Below are positions 1 to 14,500 of a DNA stretch of 64,000 nucleotides, piece after piece (position 1 is the stretch's first letter; every line of letters begins with the position of its first letter). The position numbers and the translations under genes were made by a program. The DNA lies in assembly GCA_012064415.1 (NCBI GenBank), contig SSNU01004331.1:454135-518134 (forward strand). Direction: 5' to 3'. The DNA comes from Gyrodactylus bullatarudis. Its lineage: Eukaryota; Platyhelminthes; Monogenea; Gyrodactylidea; Gyrodactylidae. The notes under the pieces were generated by a model, which did no database searches, was not told the DNA's origin, and saw only the letters and a list, made by a program, of their open reading frames with translations.

Positions 1-3000
1 GATTGAGGGTTGTTTCGAGGACAGACCATTTCAGTCAGAGTATTTCGTGTGTAACTCTAAAACAACGAGATGTTGTATTTAATCTGGTAGTTCAGTTGTT
101 TCTACTCTATGAAACTAATTGACATGAGAATTTACTGTCTTGTTACAATAAACTCAATATTTTTCTCCGGATATTTCAAGGAGAAATTTACTTTTGAGAA
201 TTCCAGGATGAAATCAGCCCATGAGTTGTTCTAGAAAATTAGGCCATTTTAACATTTTTGAAAATACTCCAATTTCCTAGTTTTTTATCGATTTCAAATA
301 TCGAAAGCATTCGATTCTGGTATTTCGGATCAAGATTAGACATCGAAAATCCGGCTAATCTATTGAGCATTTGCTCACCCCTTGTTTTGCAGTAATTTTT
401 CTGAATGACAAAGAGACTAAGGGCTTTTTAACATCGACGAGATGAAAACGAATCCCTTGACCAAAAAAGTGACCAACACGATTCAAAGTAAACTTGGAGA
501 GAAATAAGAGGGGGCAACTGTTCTCTAATTTAACCGAAAATCCCAGAAACTTTTCATCATTCTGAGATGGGGCAAGAACCAAACTTTTTCTTGGTGATCG
601 CCGAATTCGTATTCATCGTCTAATGATGATCCGAAACTCGTAAACATTCATTCTTTTATCCTAATAAACTAATGAGGTAATTTCATACTGAATGAGTTGG
701 CATTTCAAGTTGAGAAATTCCAGCCAAATGACTCTAATGAGATATAATGTAAATAACAATGACTGAACCCCTGTTGTTACTTTATTTTTACAATATGAAA
801 ATGAGTTTTTACCATTTCGAAAACATTTTTCAGGAAAGCAAGAACATTTCAAGATGCACGATGAAATTTAATGAGCTGTTAGAAAAATTAAAAATCCAAT
901 CTGAAAAAATAAGGGCAATTTGTTAATTTCGAAAATATAGCAAATTTTCAATTTTTCATCTTTTGAACTCTGGATATTCGCTCAAAGAAATTAAATGCTG
1001 GTATTTTAGATCAAAATTAATCGAAAAATCCGATTTTGGCCATGAATGTCTAGAGATGAATGATATAAGGCACAGATTGAACTATAAGAGTGGCGTGAAG
1101 AAGAAAATCTCGAAATGAAGGAATAATGAGGGTATATATTTATTGTAAGAGATAATAATCGAAATTTCCAGTTGTCATGTTACATAAGAGGGGGAACTAA
1201 ACGAGATTCCTTCAATAGGTTTTTATATTTTTTTTCAGCTTCTATATATTCTTTTATGGCCTCATCATGTGAAGTTTGTTAGACCAAGATTGCATTCAAC
1301 GTTGCAAATAATGGTCACTGGATAGTCTTTGCTTTATCTGATACATTTATTAATTATTGGATAAAGTATTATTATTTATCTTCTTGGTTCTAATAAAATT
1401 ACATGTTCTTGTCTGTTTCAGGATTGAGTTAATTAATTGCCAAGAAATGGTTATCCCCAGTCCAAACTTTATTTCTTAATTGATCTTATTTTCACTAGAG
1501 TATCAAATAGGAAGAATTACAAATCAGTTGTTGGGTTTTGCTAAGTCTGTTTTTCCACTGTAGAAATTACAGTGTTTTTTAATCAATCATAATCACTTGT
1601 GACCATAAATATTTATATGTGGGTTTTATGTCTTAAAACGTAGGTATTGCTATCTTTTTTTAAAACTATCTCGAGCAGCTAAACTAGATTCTGAAAAATC
1701 AAAAATTCAATGAACCTATCCATGTTTTATCTAACTTCATTTAAGATTTCAGTCCGAGTATAGTGTAGTACTCAATTCTCTAAAAGTCTGTAGCATTTTA
1801 TTCTTACTTATGTAACCCTACTCAAAAGTGAATCAATGTTGAGATTCTGTCATCAACTCAGTCTGTAGAATCGTCTTGTGAATGAAAGCAACATTCGATT
1901 GTACAACAATAAGATAAGTCTTTTAAATGAATCAAGAATCTTAAAAACTTTTGTAGTAATGAGATTTCCAAGGTAATCTCGTTTTGTTTGAGAGAGATCA
2001 AACATGTTGAACCAAAAGAGAATAGCTAAACTCTAACCAGGGAATTTTTCCAATGAAAATCAGAGAAAAGAAAATATTCTGTCCTTATTTCCTATTTTTC
2101 TGATGAAAATACAAAAATATTTTTCATCAAACTAAATATTTTATTCTTAAATTCTGATGTAGGCTGATTTATCTGACACTACTTTGGTGTAGGAAATTTG
2201 TATCGTTTTTGTAGAAGAGTATGACCAAATGTTATTGCTTACTACCTATGCCTAAAATTATAATTATACATGAAATGCGTACTAACAAGGTTAAATGACG
2301 AATATTTGTCCATAGTCAGCACATTATCATTTTTCCTTTGAAAGAAAAGAGCCAAAAAAAAAATTTTGAAATTACAATCAATTCGTTCATAAAAGTTGAA
2401 AATGGTTTCCAGGCTAGGGAAGGGGAGAAATAAAATTCAAGATCTTCTCCCTATCTCGCAAACACACAAACACACACACTGAAATACTCTATTTGTCTCT
2501 TTCATACCCCCTTGCCGATCATTTTCAACAGGTGCTCCCTAGAAAGACATTAGTATTATTGAAGGGAAGAGAATTAGACAGGGAAAATAATATTTTTCTC
2601 TCTCTCTCTCAAATGCCCACCAGCTTCACCTGTCATCAAGGAATGAAAGACATTTTTCAATTTGAAATATCCATTTTTTTGATTTCACAACGTAATGATG
2701 ATGAATCTTGAGAAATATCCTAGCAGAAATAGATGAATGAATGAGAGATTTCTTCCGTTGATTATGTATTATGGATCACGAGAAATATTCCTTTATTCTG
2801 AGGACTTTAACAAAGGAGAATATGCCGCCCATGAGAAGTACCAAGAGGATATCGGAAATAAATATAAATAAAATTCAAAAATTAAAATTCACCATGTGGA
2901 TTAATAATTGAAATAATAATACCCCAAATCTACTTTCAAGTAACAATATAATATTTTTTTTCAAATAAAAAGGCTAAAGCATTCAATGTATGTTTTTCAT

Positions 3001-3914
3001 AGAACTATTTATTGATGATTCCAAGGTGATGTAGAATGTTTAGCAACATGAATATAAATTAATCAGAAAACTTTCAACACTTTAGGAGAGAGGGAAAAAA
3101 AAGAATTATTCAACACGTATTTTTTCGAATTATCAATTATCAGATCGAAATGTGTGAGTTTCAATCATGATCAACTAGCGGAAACAGATAGAAATCCTCC
3201 ATAGACTCCAATCAACAGGGGTATGAAAGATTATTCGTTAAAAAGTTTTAAAGTTGTCCAGTATAAAATTATTCTGTATAATGTGTCATAGAAATCACAT
3301 GAAGATTTTTCCAAGAGGCTAGACTTTTATTCATTATAAGAAATTATTCAGATGACTTCTGTATGATTTATGAATTATTATACAAGAAGGAGTGCCTTCC
3401 CTCTTATAAATCATACAATACAAACACAGTAAAGTTGAACGATCAATAGAGATTATGGAGTTTTCCGTCAAAGTCCAACGTATACATTTGTCCGAAGAAA
3501 TCTACACTGGACATTGTATACTTTTCAACCTGAGTAATTTCCAACCAATCAGATCATAATTGAGATTATTAATGAAATTTTATTTAATGATAAATCACAA
3601 TGAATAAAAACGTCTGTAGTTAATGTCAGTAGTTATTTTGATGCATTCAATCACGATATACAAATTGTATTTTGGGATTTATTTTTAAAATTGATTCAAA
3701 AGATGGATTTTAAAATTCAATTCATTTTATTATTTTAGGTATAATTTCAAGAGGGGAGAGAAAAAAAGGACTCACAACTTATTAATTCTCGTATGGCAAC
3801 CCAGGTACGAGGGAACTAAAGTAAAGTTGACTGGAATATTTTTAGGATTTTGAGAGAAGCTTATTTATGAGAGAGAAATTTTCACTCCCTTTTTAACAAA
3901 AGACAGATAGAAAT

Positions 3915-3941
3915 AGAGAGAGAGAGAGAGAGAGAGAGAGA
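3915..3941. repeat. (GA)n microsatellite
   Basis: Uninterrupted run of AG dinucleotides, about 13 units. Confidence 0.95.
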
Positions 3942-6249
3942 TGAAGAGGTAGTCAAGATGTTTCTAGGTATTTTTCCCCCCTCTCTCTTTTTGCTACAAG
4001 CATTCACTAAAAGCATTTCAAGAAATGTACATCTTGCCAGTAATAATAATCTACGCTGTTCTGCTTTTACGCATGTATTGGGAGAGTCTTTTTCGTTACA
4101 ATAAATTATGATATATCTACATACATCTTTACCATTATTCAGGTCCATTAGGAAAGAGAAGAGACCAAAAGTGATAATGGAGGTTTAATAGAGGTTAATG
4201 TAATCTTTTACTACCATCGTGTTGACTGAAAAAGAACAAACCATTCATGTCTAGTTGGCATCATGAGTAGGATAGACTACGGGGGAGGATAGATACATTT
4301 ATTCAGTCAAAGACAAGTCTTTTGATGAGGTTTCAGAATGTGGTTCTAAATAGTAATTAACACTCCCGAAATAATCATGCTGCATGTTCCTTCCTTTGGG
4401 CAAAACGGGAAAAATCAGCTGAAGAAATTTCAAGATATACTACATGGTGTGAGAGATAATAAAATGTAATGAAGGAAAACTTTTACTGCTTATCTCAGAT
4501 CGAGAAACAAAAAACCTTTCTTTCTACAATTTCATCTGAAGGGGGGAGGGTATAGAACAATTCCTTCTTGATCTTTTCTTGGGTTATTTTGTGTGTGCTT
4601 GTTTTTTCCCCTCCTTTTTCGGCTATCGCTTTGGGAAGAACAAGAATAATCCACAAGTAAAGTTATCCTTGGAAAAGCTTATGGATTTCTTAAACATAAA
4701 GTACAATGAATGAAGAAAATCTTCGAAATTTCTTGCAAAGTAAAGACTCGTTCTATTTATATGAAAAGGTTCTGGAACATTAAGAGTTTTAAAATCACAG
4801 AGTATGTATTAACATCATAATCTTTGAGAGAGATTTACCCAAGAGATTTTCTTTCAATGTACTTTGATGTATTTTCTCTCATCAGGATATTGGAAAGAAA
4901 TTCAGACCAAAAAAAACAGAGAGGGGGGGAATGAGCAGAGAAAGACTCCCAATTTTTCATCCAAATTCTGGATGAATTCATTTAAAATTTGTCGTTCTAT
5001 TCATTCTCTGGAGACATTAAAAATAACAGAAAAATCACTTTAATTCCACTGTCTAAATTTTATTTTTAAATTTGATCAGTTAATCTCTAGTCAATAATAA
5101 TAATAATAACTGACCATTTGCTACATTCTCAATAAATAAAGAGAATTCACTTTTGCACTTGGCACTTGTACAAGGTTTAGAACAAGTATTTTAAAAGTAT
5201 TGACTCTAGCCTTATAAAAAGATTGAAGAATGAGTGTATCAAGTGCAAATAGAAGATTTCTGCGGCCAGGGAGAAAAACAGTTCTTTCAAGCTGTACGAA
5301 AATTACAAAAAAGACTTGACGTGTATTATTATGACATGAGCATGGTTAATCTCATTATCAGAATAATCAGAGTATTTTATTAAATAGAATCTTGCAAAAT
5401 GCAATAGGCTTAAATACTGTAGTTTCTCTCATTGCCAAATACAAAATATATCAAAAATTTTCTCTTAAAATTTAATTTACAAAAACCCTTTTGGTGAGTT
5501 CAAAGTGAATATGATTTTCATTCAAAAGTAGGTCGTTTATCAATAATTCAATGATGACTTCTGTCTAACTCTGGTCAGTTCTGAACAGGTTTAGAATCCT
5601 TTATCTAATTTTGAAATCAACAAGAAAATTGCAATTCACAGTTCAAAATAGGATAAAATTTGGCACTGAGATTTCCCAACTTCATTCAAACTACATACTA
5701 GAACTGCATTGTAGAATATACACGACTTTGAGAGGGTTATAATAAAAACACGAGGCTCCCTGAATTATTTTCACCCAGATCATAAAATAAATCAGAAAAG
5801 TTTTATGCAAAGACACTTGAATAAGCATAGCTGTAACTGTAACAGACACAAGAATTCACCCCCCAGAGTAGTAGTGTAGACATTCTGATCATAAAAAACT
5901 GAAACTGGTACACAGTCCTAGAGGTGAAAAATTACTTTCGTTCGCTTTTATTTCTTATTTCCAAGTTGTAGGATTGCAAAAAAAGTAATCAATGTGTTTT
6001 TGTTAGAAAAATCAACTTTAAGATTGTGATCGCCTTCACATATGTCTTTCTGGGTATTATGGAAAGCTCATTAAGAATTCGAATTAATAAGATAAATCTG
6101 TATATATAAAGGTTGAGTTTGATAAAAAAAAATTATGCATAACTAGTTATGAATATGAAGATGGGAATTTATGAAGATTCTGGCATACTTTTCAAACTTT
6201 TATTTACTGCCATTAAAATCATTGAAAATTAAACTCAAATTTCAAACAG

Positions 6250-6399
6250 GAACGTTATGCCGGTCACGAATCTGACATGGAAATTGTCTCCGAGCTAAGC
6301 TTTAAGCGGAACTGCAAGTTAGCAGAAATGAAGAATCGAACAAGGCGATTAATTGTCAATCAAAGCTACTTGATTCAATGGCTACATCTTGAACAGTAA
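6250..6399 (+). CDS. Isolated candidate terminal exon, unrecognised
   Basis: A 150-bp open stretch begins right after an acceptor-like AAACAG and ends in TAA. It is visibly richer in G+C than its surroundings. The translation (starts ERYAGHESDMEIVSEL, ends YLIQWLHLEQ) has a balanced, protein-like composition, unlike the K/N/F/I-rich shadow frames around it. The opposite strand is closed in all frames. I found no upstream partner exon and do not recognise the family. It may be the last exon of a plus-strand gene nested in, or lying beside, the F-BAR gene, or a fossil of a mobile element. Confidence 0.3.
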   Translation, partial: ERYAGHESDMEIVSELSFKRNCKLAEMKNRTRRLIVNQSYLIQWLHLEQ

Positions 6400-8026
6400 A
6401 TTTTTCAGAATGAATGAAAGATTAGACTCTTATGATTTTGAGGATATTACATTTGGTTGAAAGAGCAAGAGATCGTCTCTGGAAATATCATAAACATCAG
6501 AATTTTTCAATTGCTCTCGAGATAGCTCCAAAACTCTGTGAAGGGAGAAAAAGATTTTTCTTTCAAAGATCACTGAGTTGAGCGAATAAATACACTCCAT
6601 TCAAGATGAATATATATTTTAATAAAACGTTTTTTTCAAAACAGCGATAGACTATAGATTAGACCAAGTAAGAATATCTCAACCTCTGCATACATCTTCA
6701 AGAGAGAGGAGAGAGAATAAGCCATGTAGTTGTGGATAAAAACAACTAAGAAGAAATGAACAAGAAATATTTTTCTCAACAGAAAATCGACTAGTGAAGA
6801 AGGGAAGGCGTTTAAAGTCAATTTTTCCTTTGAATATACAAGCAAGAGACATACATCTCTATAGCTGACTAGCTGAGGAAGGGGGAACGAAAGAGAGAGA
6901 GTTAGAGTTAGGCAGCAAATCATGTTAGTTACACATTGAGGGAATTCAATCAATTAAAGTGTTTCTATCAATCTAATAAAACTATCACGCATTTTACTTG
7001 TGAAACTGACATTATATAAATCTCAATTTATCATGTATATTGTACCTAACAACAGTACTACTCAGACAAAACTTTTGAGGCTACCGCTAAAAAACATTTT
7101 TTTTCTCCGAACAATATCCGATTGGAAATTAAAGTTTGAGCTCAACAAATACTATAATCTTGAACACATGAATCAAATACAACTATTCACTTGATGATTT
7201 TGAGAATACATCATTTTTAAAAAAATCTCATTTTTTCAGAAAGATATGAACGTTTTCTGAGGATATTTTGATAACTGATTCAAAAGGAATCAAAGGTTAT
7301 TTTTCAAGATCACCAATAAAAAAAGAAAGCAAAAAATTGTCGTAGAGAAACACTCCCATTTTTACTGGAAATTGATGCATTAGGGTGATTCGAACATATT
7401 CATCCGCATCCGAGATTACTCCTATTTTTGGGACAATAGTTTCAAAGCGTTTCTCTATTGAGTCTACTCAGAAATGTTCAAATGGTCTCTTTTAGCAAGA
7501 GTATCTCTCTGTTCCCTTTTTAAATTCGTTCAATCATTAATTCATGAGTGATTTCGGTATTCGCCTGAAATGAATCCAGCATTCATATGATTGAACAAAG
7601 TTTAATTCCTTTTAGGCATAACTAATCAATACGTATATTATTATACAATCCTAAATTGATAATAAAGCTGAAATTTATCTTACATGAAACTAGAGTTAAT
7701 ACATGAAGGGGAGAATTTACTATTTTATTGCAGAAAACTCAAACTTTACCGTTTCAACTGAAATTTTTTGTTGACTTTGGAGATTTGAAGAAATTAAATC
7801 TTGATATTTTGGATCAGGATTCAGTTTAAGTTTGGGGAAATTTATTATCTTCAGAATAGAAAGTTAATAGAAAGTTTGAATCATACTCCTTCTTGATAAC
7901 TAAAAAAGTAGATGCTTCGAATTCACATGGCGTATTTGATAATTTGTAGTTGATGATCAAATTATGAGCCAACCAGCAATTAATGCAATTGGAGAGAAGA
8001 AAATGAACCAAGCAATTAGACGAAAT

Positions 8027-8248
8027 AAAGTGGGCAGTTAACAATGGATAGATTCCTAAAGTGCAAAGAGAGTCCAACTATGGGGAAGAAACGGTAGTAA
8101 AGCAGCCTGGAAACAGAATTATCAACTCGTCTCCCTCCCTGAGCAGCAAATTTTTGAACCAACGGAAAGGTAGAAAAATATTCAATCTAACTCTATATAA
8201 ATGTCTGTTGAGACCCGGCGAAATAAAACCTTCTTGAGTCTAGAATCA
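8027..8248 (+). mobile_element. Solo LTR-like block related to the LTR at 60909
   Basis: This block aligns by eye with the LTR-like block at 60909-61130 at both ends. The 5' part shares GGGCAGTTA followed by an AC-rich stretch and TAGATcCC. The 3' part carries TATATAAA, then GAGACCCGGCGAAATAAAAC, matching GAGAACCGGTGAAATAAAAG in the other copy. A TATA box followed about 30 nt later by a polyadenylation signal is the usual U3-R layout of an LTR. No internal retrotransposon coding sequence flanks it, so a solo LTR is the simplest reading. Boundaries are approximate. Confidence 0.45.
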
Positions 8249-8520
8249 AGTAATAAATTATTACTAATAACATACTTGATGAAGTTTGGCAATATTACCG
8301 TTCTAATGGCGTATTTCTCTAAGCACCTAGATTTTGAGTTCTAAAGATGAAATTCAAAAGTTTATCGGTCCATTCCATAGGGAATTTAAAAAATACCTAC
8401 TGGAGAAAAGTATTCTCTTCTCAATATAGTAAATTCTCATCTCCAAATCCAACTCTAGCTTTGATAAAAATAATTAGAGTACACTGATCAGTGATTAAAA
8501 GTGCTTTACCAACTACTCAC

Positions 8521-11500
8521 AAGGTATGTATCGGTTTTAGTTTTACGCAAAGACCTGATTTGTGATATAAACTTGACACTTTTGCCGGCATTCTTTTGAT
8601 TCTCGCTCATGTTGCTGTTATTATTAGTAACAGGTCGATTAGTAACTGGCAGTTCATCCTCTGTATCATAACTGTATTCCCTTAATTCTGGCGGATTGAC
8701 ATCTGAGAAATGATGATGGGAACTCTTGTAGTGATTCGTATCCTGAGGTTGAGAGGAGAAGGAAGCCTCTGATGATTTCTGATCTTGATTCCAGCTAAGA
8801 CAGCTATTTGTTGAGTCGTAACTTTCGCAAGATTTCTGTTGGGGTATCTTACAAAAGCTGAGGGTATTATCAGAGCCTGGATGAAAGTTTTGGGATAAGT
8901 TGACACGACCCCGGCATAACTTGTCAGCCTGAGAGTTTCTCGGATTTATTTTATCTGTACTGGGATGGGTGATTATCATGGGTGGATTTAATCCACTTTT
9001 ATTGCTTGTACTACTCGCATTATTATTCCAGCCGAGAGAGTCTTGCCTTTGTAGTCCTCGGAAATTTGTACCTGAATTAGAGTGTTGATAAGTACGCCGG
9101 CTAGTCATAGCTTTGATCATGTAATCTTCCTATCATCGGCATTCTCTCTTTTGTAATGCCTATAGTATCTTTTACCATTAAACACTATCATCGTTTGAAA
9201 GATGCTTTACTCTGATTGGTCGATTGGATATCCTATAAAATCAAATGGAACACTAATGGAACAAAAAGTACACACACTGTAAAAGGCTTGAAGGTAAGGT
9301 AGGAGATTTACTTAGTTTTAACTAGCCTACCAAGAGAAGAAATATTCGATAGAGAATAATAGTGTATTGTTATTTATGTTTAAACTTTGCTTCTGGGATG
9401 AAAGAATCGAAAGGAAAAACGTCTTTCATCAAAAGTATAGAATAAACAACACTCTTTTCTCTTAGACGCCTTGGTTATATCAAACTTTTCCTCTTGCTCT
9501 ATTCTTCAAAAGAACTAGAGAAATGAAAATTAGTTAACACTCGTGTATAAAAATCTTTGAAAACTTTTTTCTACTTCGAAATTAATAACACTGTCCCCAA
9601 CCTAACCTCAACTTTCCCAGGTCTGATAGGTTTTGATGCGCTGAATTCAACTATGAAAACCATTTTTCGATTGTTTTGCCAATTTCCAAGCAAATTGGAT
9701 CTGGAGATTTGATAGGATCTTTCTTAATCTCAGGATCATTGTGTATTAGTAAGCACATCTTTTCAATGGTTCAGAACTAACGTTAAAGCTGAAGAAAATC
9801 ATGCTTTTTTGCAATTTAGTAGATAGTAAAAGATTTTTTGTTGGTGAATTATAATTAGCTGAGTGTAAAAATTTTACCTTTGAACAAGTTTTTTCATTGG
9901 TTTCAGAATATGGCTATAGAAACGAAATCTGAAAATTTTAAGAGCAGATTTCAAGAGCAGAAATTTGAATGATTATATTGTGGTACACTTTGGAAAAATC
10001 AAGTTCACTCTAATATTAATTTCAATGAATGAATAAAACCCCAATCTCGTGTAGTTATCATAGAACTCTATACAGTAGTGATTTTATTCAAAAACATAAA
10101 TTTTGTTTATATTGAATGGGTTGTTATTAGTTGGTGGTATCAAAATGATAAAGATTCCCTATGGAATTAAGGCAGTCAATAAAATGTCATGTGCTGATTT
10201 GTTAACCAAAAGATGAAAGAAATATATATATAGTAGTTTTATCTGTAATCTGTAAATTTCTTCATCAAGCATTATGTATTAAGAATTATAGTAGTAATTA
10301 ATGAATTTTTAATTGGAAATGGAAAAAACTCACCTGTTCATTTATGCCTGAACAGATTACATACGCCTCGTAGAATTCATTTTTTTTACGCCACATGTCG
10401 CGTTGAATGGTGAACAGTTCCTTGTTAACTAGCACAGACCTTTCACTGGGAACATGTCTGAAAAAAGAAAGTATTTAATATCGATTAGTGTACTTGTTTT
10501 TATCTACTTATCATTGGAAAGAAATCAAGTAATAAATTCCTAAAAAAATTTTATCGGCCAACTCATTGAAATTATCTTAAGAAGTGAGTTCAAATTCTCT
10601 GTGATGAAAACTCCTAAAAAGCTAAAAATGCAGTATTGAAATTTCATGACAAATGAAGCGTCAATTCAAAATCTATGAACCTTTTTCACGAAGAAATTCA
10701 TTCAATTCAACAAAAGTAAAGCCTACACCAGATTTTGTTTCATTTTTATTTAAGCCAGAAGGGGGGACATTTATATGAAGGATGTTTGACATTTTCAAAT
10801 TCGATTCATTGGTTACCAGAATACTGAAAATATTTGAATTAGCAACAAAAGAACTAGATATTGTGTTTTTGTATTTGAATTGTAGACAAACTATATAGTA
10901 TTAATGTCAGTATAAAAGTCTGAAAACAAATGCTTGGGCAAAATGTTTCCTCCTGCCAAACATTCTTTTTAACCACACACTAAATATAAAGCTAATTCAT
11001 ATGAAGTTGGGAATCTATGATTTTTATAGAAATCTCGATATTTTCATCAAGAATTCGAATTTGTTAGAAATTTTCTGGAATCCTACTCATGCTGCCCACA
11101 TTTTCCATTTGAAGAAAAAAAATCTGAAAAAATATTATTTTTATGAAAAATATGGTCATTTTTAAATTTCCGTTTGGCGGCAAAATCCCAGAAAATTTCT
11201 AACAAATTCGAATACTTGATGAAAATATCGAGATTTCTATAAAAATCATAGATTCCCAACTTTATATTGGTTTTTGGGATTGTTAAAACACTCGGTCAAT
11301 ACATCATTGTATTAGAATCTATTTAATGTAAATACTAATAATATCACAAGCAAAATAGTAGAATTTGTATATGAGACAACCATTCATGATAGAGATCCTC
11401 ACTACAAGATAAGGAGAAATTGTGAAACACATTGAGATTGCATAACAGAATGTCAAATCCCTAGGGTAAAATCAGGAGATATTATTATTCAACAACATCA

Positions 11501-14500
11501 TATTCCAGAACTATTGTAAATCATAAAAATCATTTAGTTGCAAGTTGATTTATAAGTATTTAGAAGGGTTGATGAGATACGGTTGGACAAAGGGAAAATA
11601 TACTTTATATTGGCCTTGCCAAGAACTACGACATAAATCTGCTTCCCTCAATCATTGTAGAGGGAAAGATTATAATCAGGATATCTTGATTTGTAGAATG
11701 ATAAATACGCAGTTAAAATGACCAGAATGGCTGAAATAGTTTTGAATTTGTACGTAGATGAGATAATTTATACCTATTTAGGGGCTACAGTTGCAACCTA
11801 TACATTTTTACTAACAAAGGGAGTAATTCAGCTAAATTATGAAAAGATTTAAGAGTATAAGATAAAACCATGGATAATTAGTCTGAGATCTTGGAGAATT
11901 CTCATTTTTTGAGTAGGATATATCGAGTTCTTGATGAGAAATATCCCATTCTCTCTCTCTCTCTCAGTTTCACATATCAACTAGTTTCCGGAGATTTGTT
12001 AAATTTATCAAAAAGCTATCTCATTTTGTGTAATATATATACACTGTATATTGAGTGTGTTAATTAATATCTATGAGATTAACTCTGCATTATTCAGGAT
12101 TTTGTGTGTTTACTCTTGAACTAAATGACAGTTTTCTTCCTAAAGAGATGAGATAGTATTAGTCTCATAGAGGTGAGAATTACAAATTACCCAGGCGAAA
12201 AAAAATATGAAAGAGAGCCAGATGGAGAGACAGAGAGCAAAAAACTCTATCAATTTATCAAATTGGGTTTTTTATTGATTTGTTTATAGAGTTTAGGCAG
12301 TGATTCTCTCTATGGTCTTTTCTCATCGTTATTTAGCCATAAAACTTTATTCTCGGAACAAGAACAAAATAACATATGCTCAAATTCTGAGACAACTGAA
12401 AATTCTAAAAGTTCAGTAAATAGCATGGCCTGGTTGATTGTTAACTGAGAGGATCCAGGTGGAATTATAACTAAATAAATAGTATATATGGCGCCGAAAT
12501 CAAAATTTTCATTTCGTCTCCAGATTAAATGCATGGCCTTGAATTAGGACATAATGTATTTAGTATCAAGAAATCTCTTTTCATTTAGATTATGATACAA
12601 ATAAACGATATAGAAATGATCGATAAAACCCAAGAGAAAAATTTCAACAGGAATGAGTAATACTCGTCAAGTGTTTCTGCGTATGTTTACGTCATTAGTT
12701 CCCATAAAATATTAACATGATCTTGTTGTTTTTTCCCCTGATCAAATATCCTATGACATGAAAAATACAATTTGAATAATTCAAGAAAGAATTAAATTCC
12801 TCAAATTGAATTACAGGTAATCAAGAAACACGCTCACTTGTTACAATTTATTTCTTTGAGGGATTGAAGAATACTCTGAGTTTGAGATATGAACGAGCTG
12901 AGGGTCTCATGTTGACGTTCCAGTTTGCCTGTTTTATTATCCAGATACGATTTGATCAGTGGGTCATTGATGAAAATAGCTCTGGAGAATATCTGAAATT
13001 CAAATTAATTAACCAATGTCAATTTTATTAACAAATTCATTTTTAAGCTCTGCGTTTGATCGAATGTTGTGATAGCTACTCTTTAGTTTGACTAAAATTC
13101 AGATGCTGAGTAAGTTTCTTAGTTTTGATTGACTGATAGAAATTTTTTTTTCAACAATTCAATTTGTCATCAAGAATTCGAATACGTTAAAATGTTTTCA
13201 TCTTTCACCATTTGAAGGAAAAAAATTATTTTCAAGAAAAATGTGCTCAATTTTCAAATCGCTTTGTTTGAACTATAAAAGAGATTTTTCATGATCAGAA
13301 TTATTTTACTATGCTAAATATGTTCTTATCCCCAACCTGATTATCGTTTGGAGGCGGGATTTCGATTTCTTGTTCATTTTTTCATCAAATTTCATACACT
13401 CACACAATCACATTCGCAGTCGATTGGTTGGAACTTAAGATTCTTCAATTGGCACTCGTCATTCTGATTCATCTTGAGGATCTCCATAGTATATTTGAGT
13501 GTTGACTTTTGTGACTGTTCTGTTCTGTAGCGGACGAGCTCTGAACTATCAGCCACATTACCATATTCGCTATTGACTTTTTCAGTCTGGTATAAGATAA
13601 ATCAGTAGAGATAAAATAAATAGCAATAATTACATACCACTTCAATGTTATTGTCACAGAACATCTTGATAACCTCATGGAAGGATCCCTCGTCTACAGA
13701 AGCAATCAACTCCAATTCCTATTTTATTTATTTATTTTTACTTCGAGTTACTTTCAAGTAGTTATGATATATATATGTAGAAATACTCACTGAGAGAATA
13801 TTTGGCAAAACTTTGTTCAAATAAACTTGTCTCATACAATTATTAGCATTCAGATTGAGAATATACTCATCATGAGCTTCGAATAACTTGATAAAGTTTT
13901 GGTTGTTCATATTCCTCAGGGACTCCTCGAATGCAGAATCATACATTTCTCTAAGCTGAAAATGATAAAAATATTGTTCTATATTTCAATTACTCCTTTA
14001 TAAGAACGATCAATAACAACAGTGTTGAACTCAGAAAGGAAAAATTTGAAAATTTTGTCTCGAGGTTATTTACATAGATAATTTTTCCCCTAATTCGCGT
14101 AGTGATGGAATTTTTATCAACAGAATAAACAGTGTATTCAGTTTCACACTCTTGGACAGTAAAAAAAGGGAGTGAAGATCAAACTTGAGAGGAAGAGTGG
14201 GGGGATCTCCTTCTTTCCCAAATAATAAATCAAAGTGTTTATTAATTTTATGCAAGAGAAACAGCAACGATGCAAGTAGTTTTTTCCGATACAAGAAACT
14301 GCACTAGGAAAAAGATAAAGTTTAAGTAAAAATGAATGAATAAAGATTTTTCCAAAGCCTCTTCCAGACGTTTCGGTACTGTGATAGTCAAGTTCCTTTT
14401 TCAATGGGATGAGACGCTTGTAATCTAAACTCTCTCAATTTTATCTAAAACCCTCATTGACAGGAATACATCCTGGAATTATCCAAATGATATAATGGCT

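Larger units (their letters stand above)
1..8000. other. Non-coding region, probably intron or 3' flank of the F-BAR gene
   Basis: AT-rich sequence with no convincing protein gene apart from one exon-like stretch at 6250-6399. Short open frames here are low-complexity and lack splice-consistent partners. It contains degenerate dispersed repeats (see 255-360, 930-1050 and 7730-7830) and a (GA)n tract near 3915. Because the F-BAR gene (minus strand) has a good donor at 8515-8520 and no stop, at least part of this stretch is probably an intron of that gene. Confidence 0.5.

Noticed and set aside
3882..4148. Minus-strand frame with a poly-SL run
   Set aside because: Created by the (GA)n microsatellite; no splice-consistent partners or domain.
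6636..6953. Minus-strand 105-residue hydrophobic frame
   Set aside because: Leu/Ser/Phe-rich with no start context, domain or neighbouring exon; typical of AT/CT-rich non-coding DNA.
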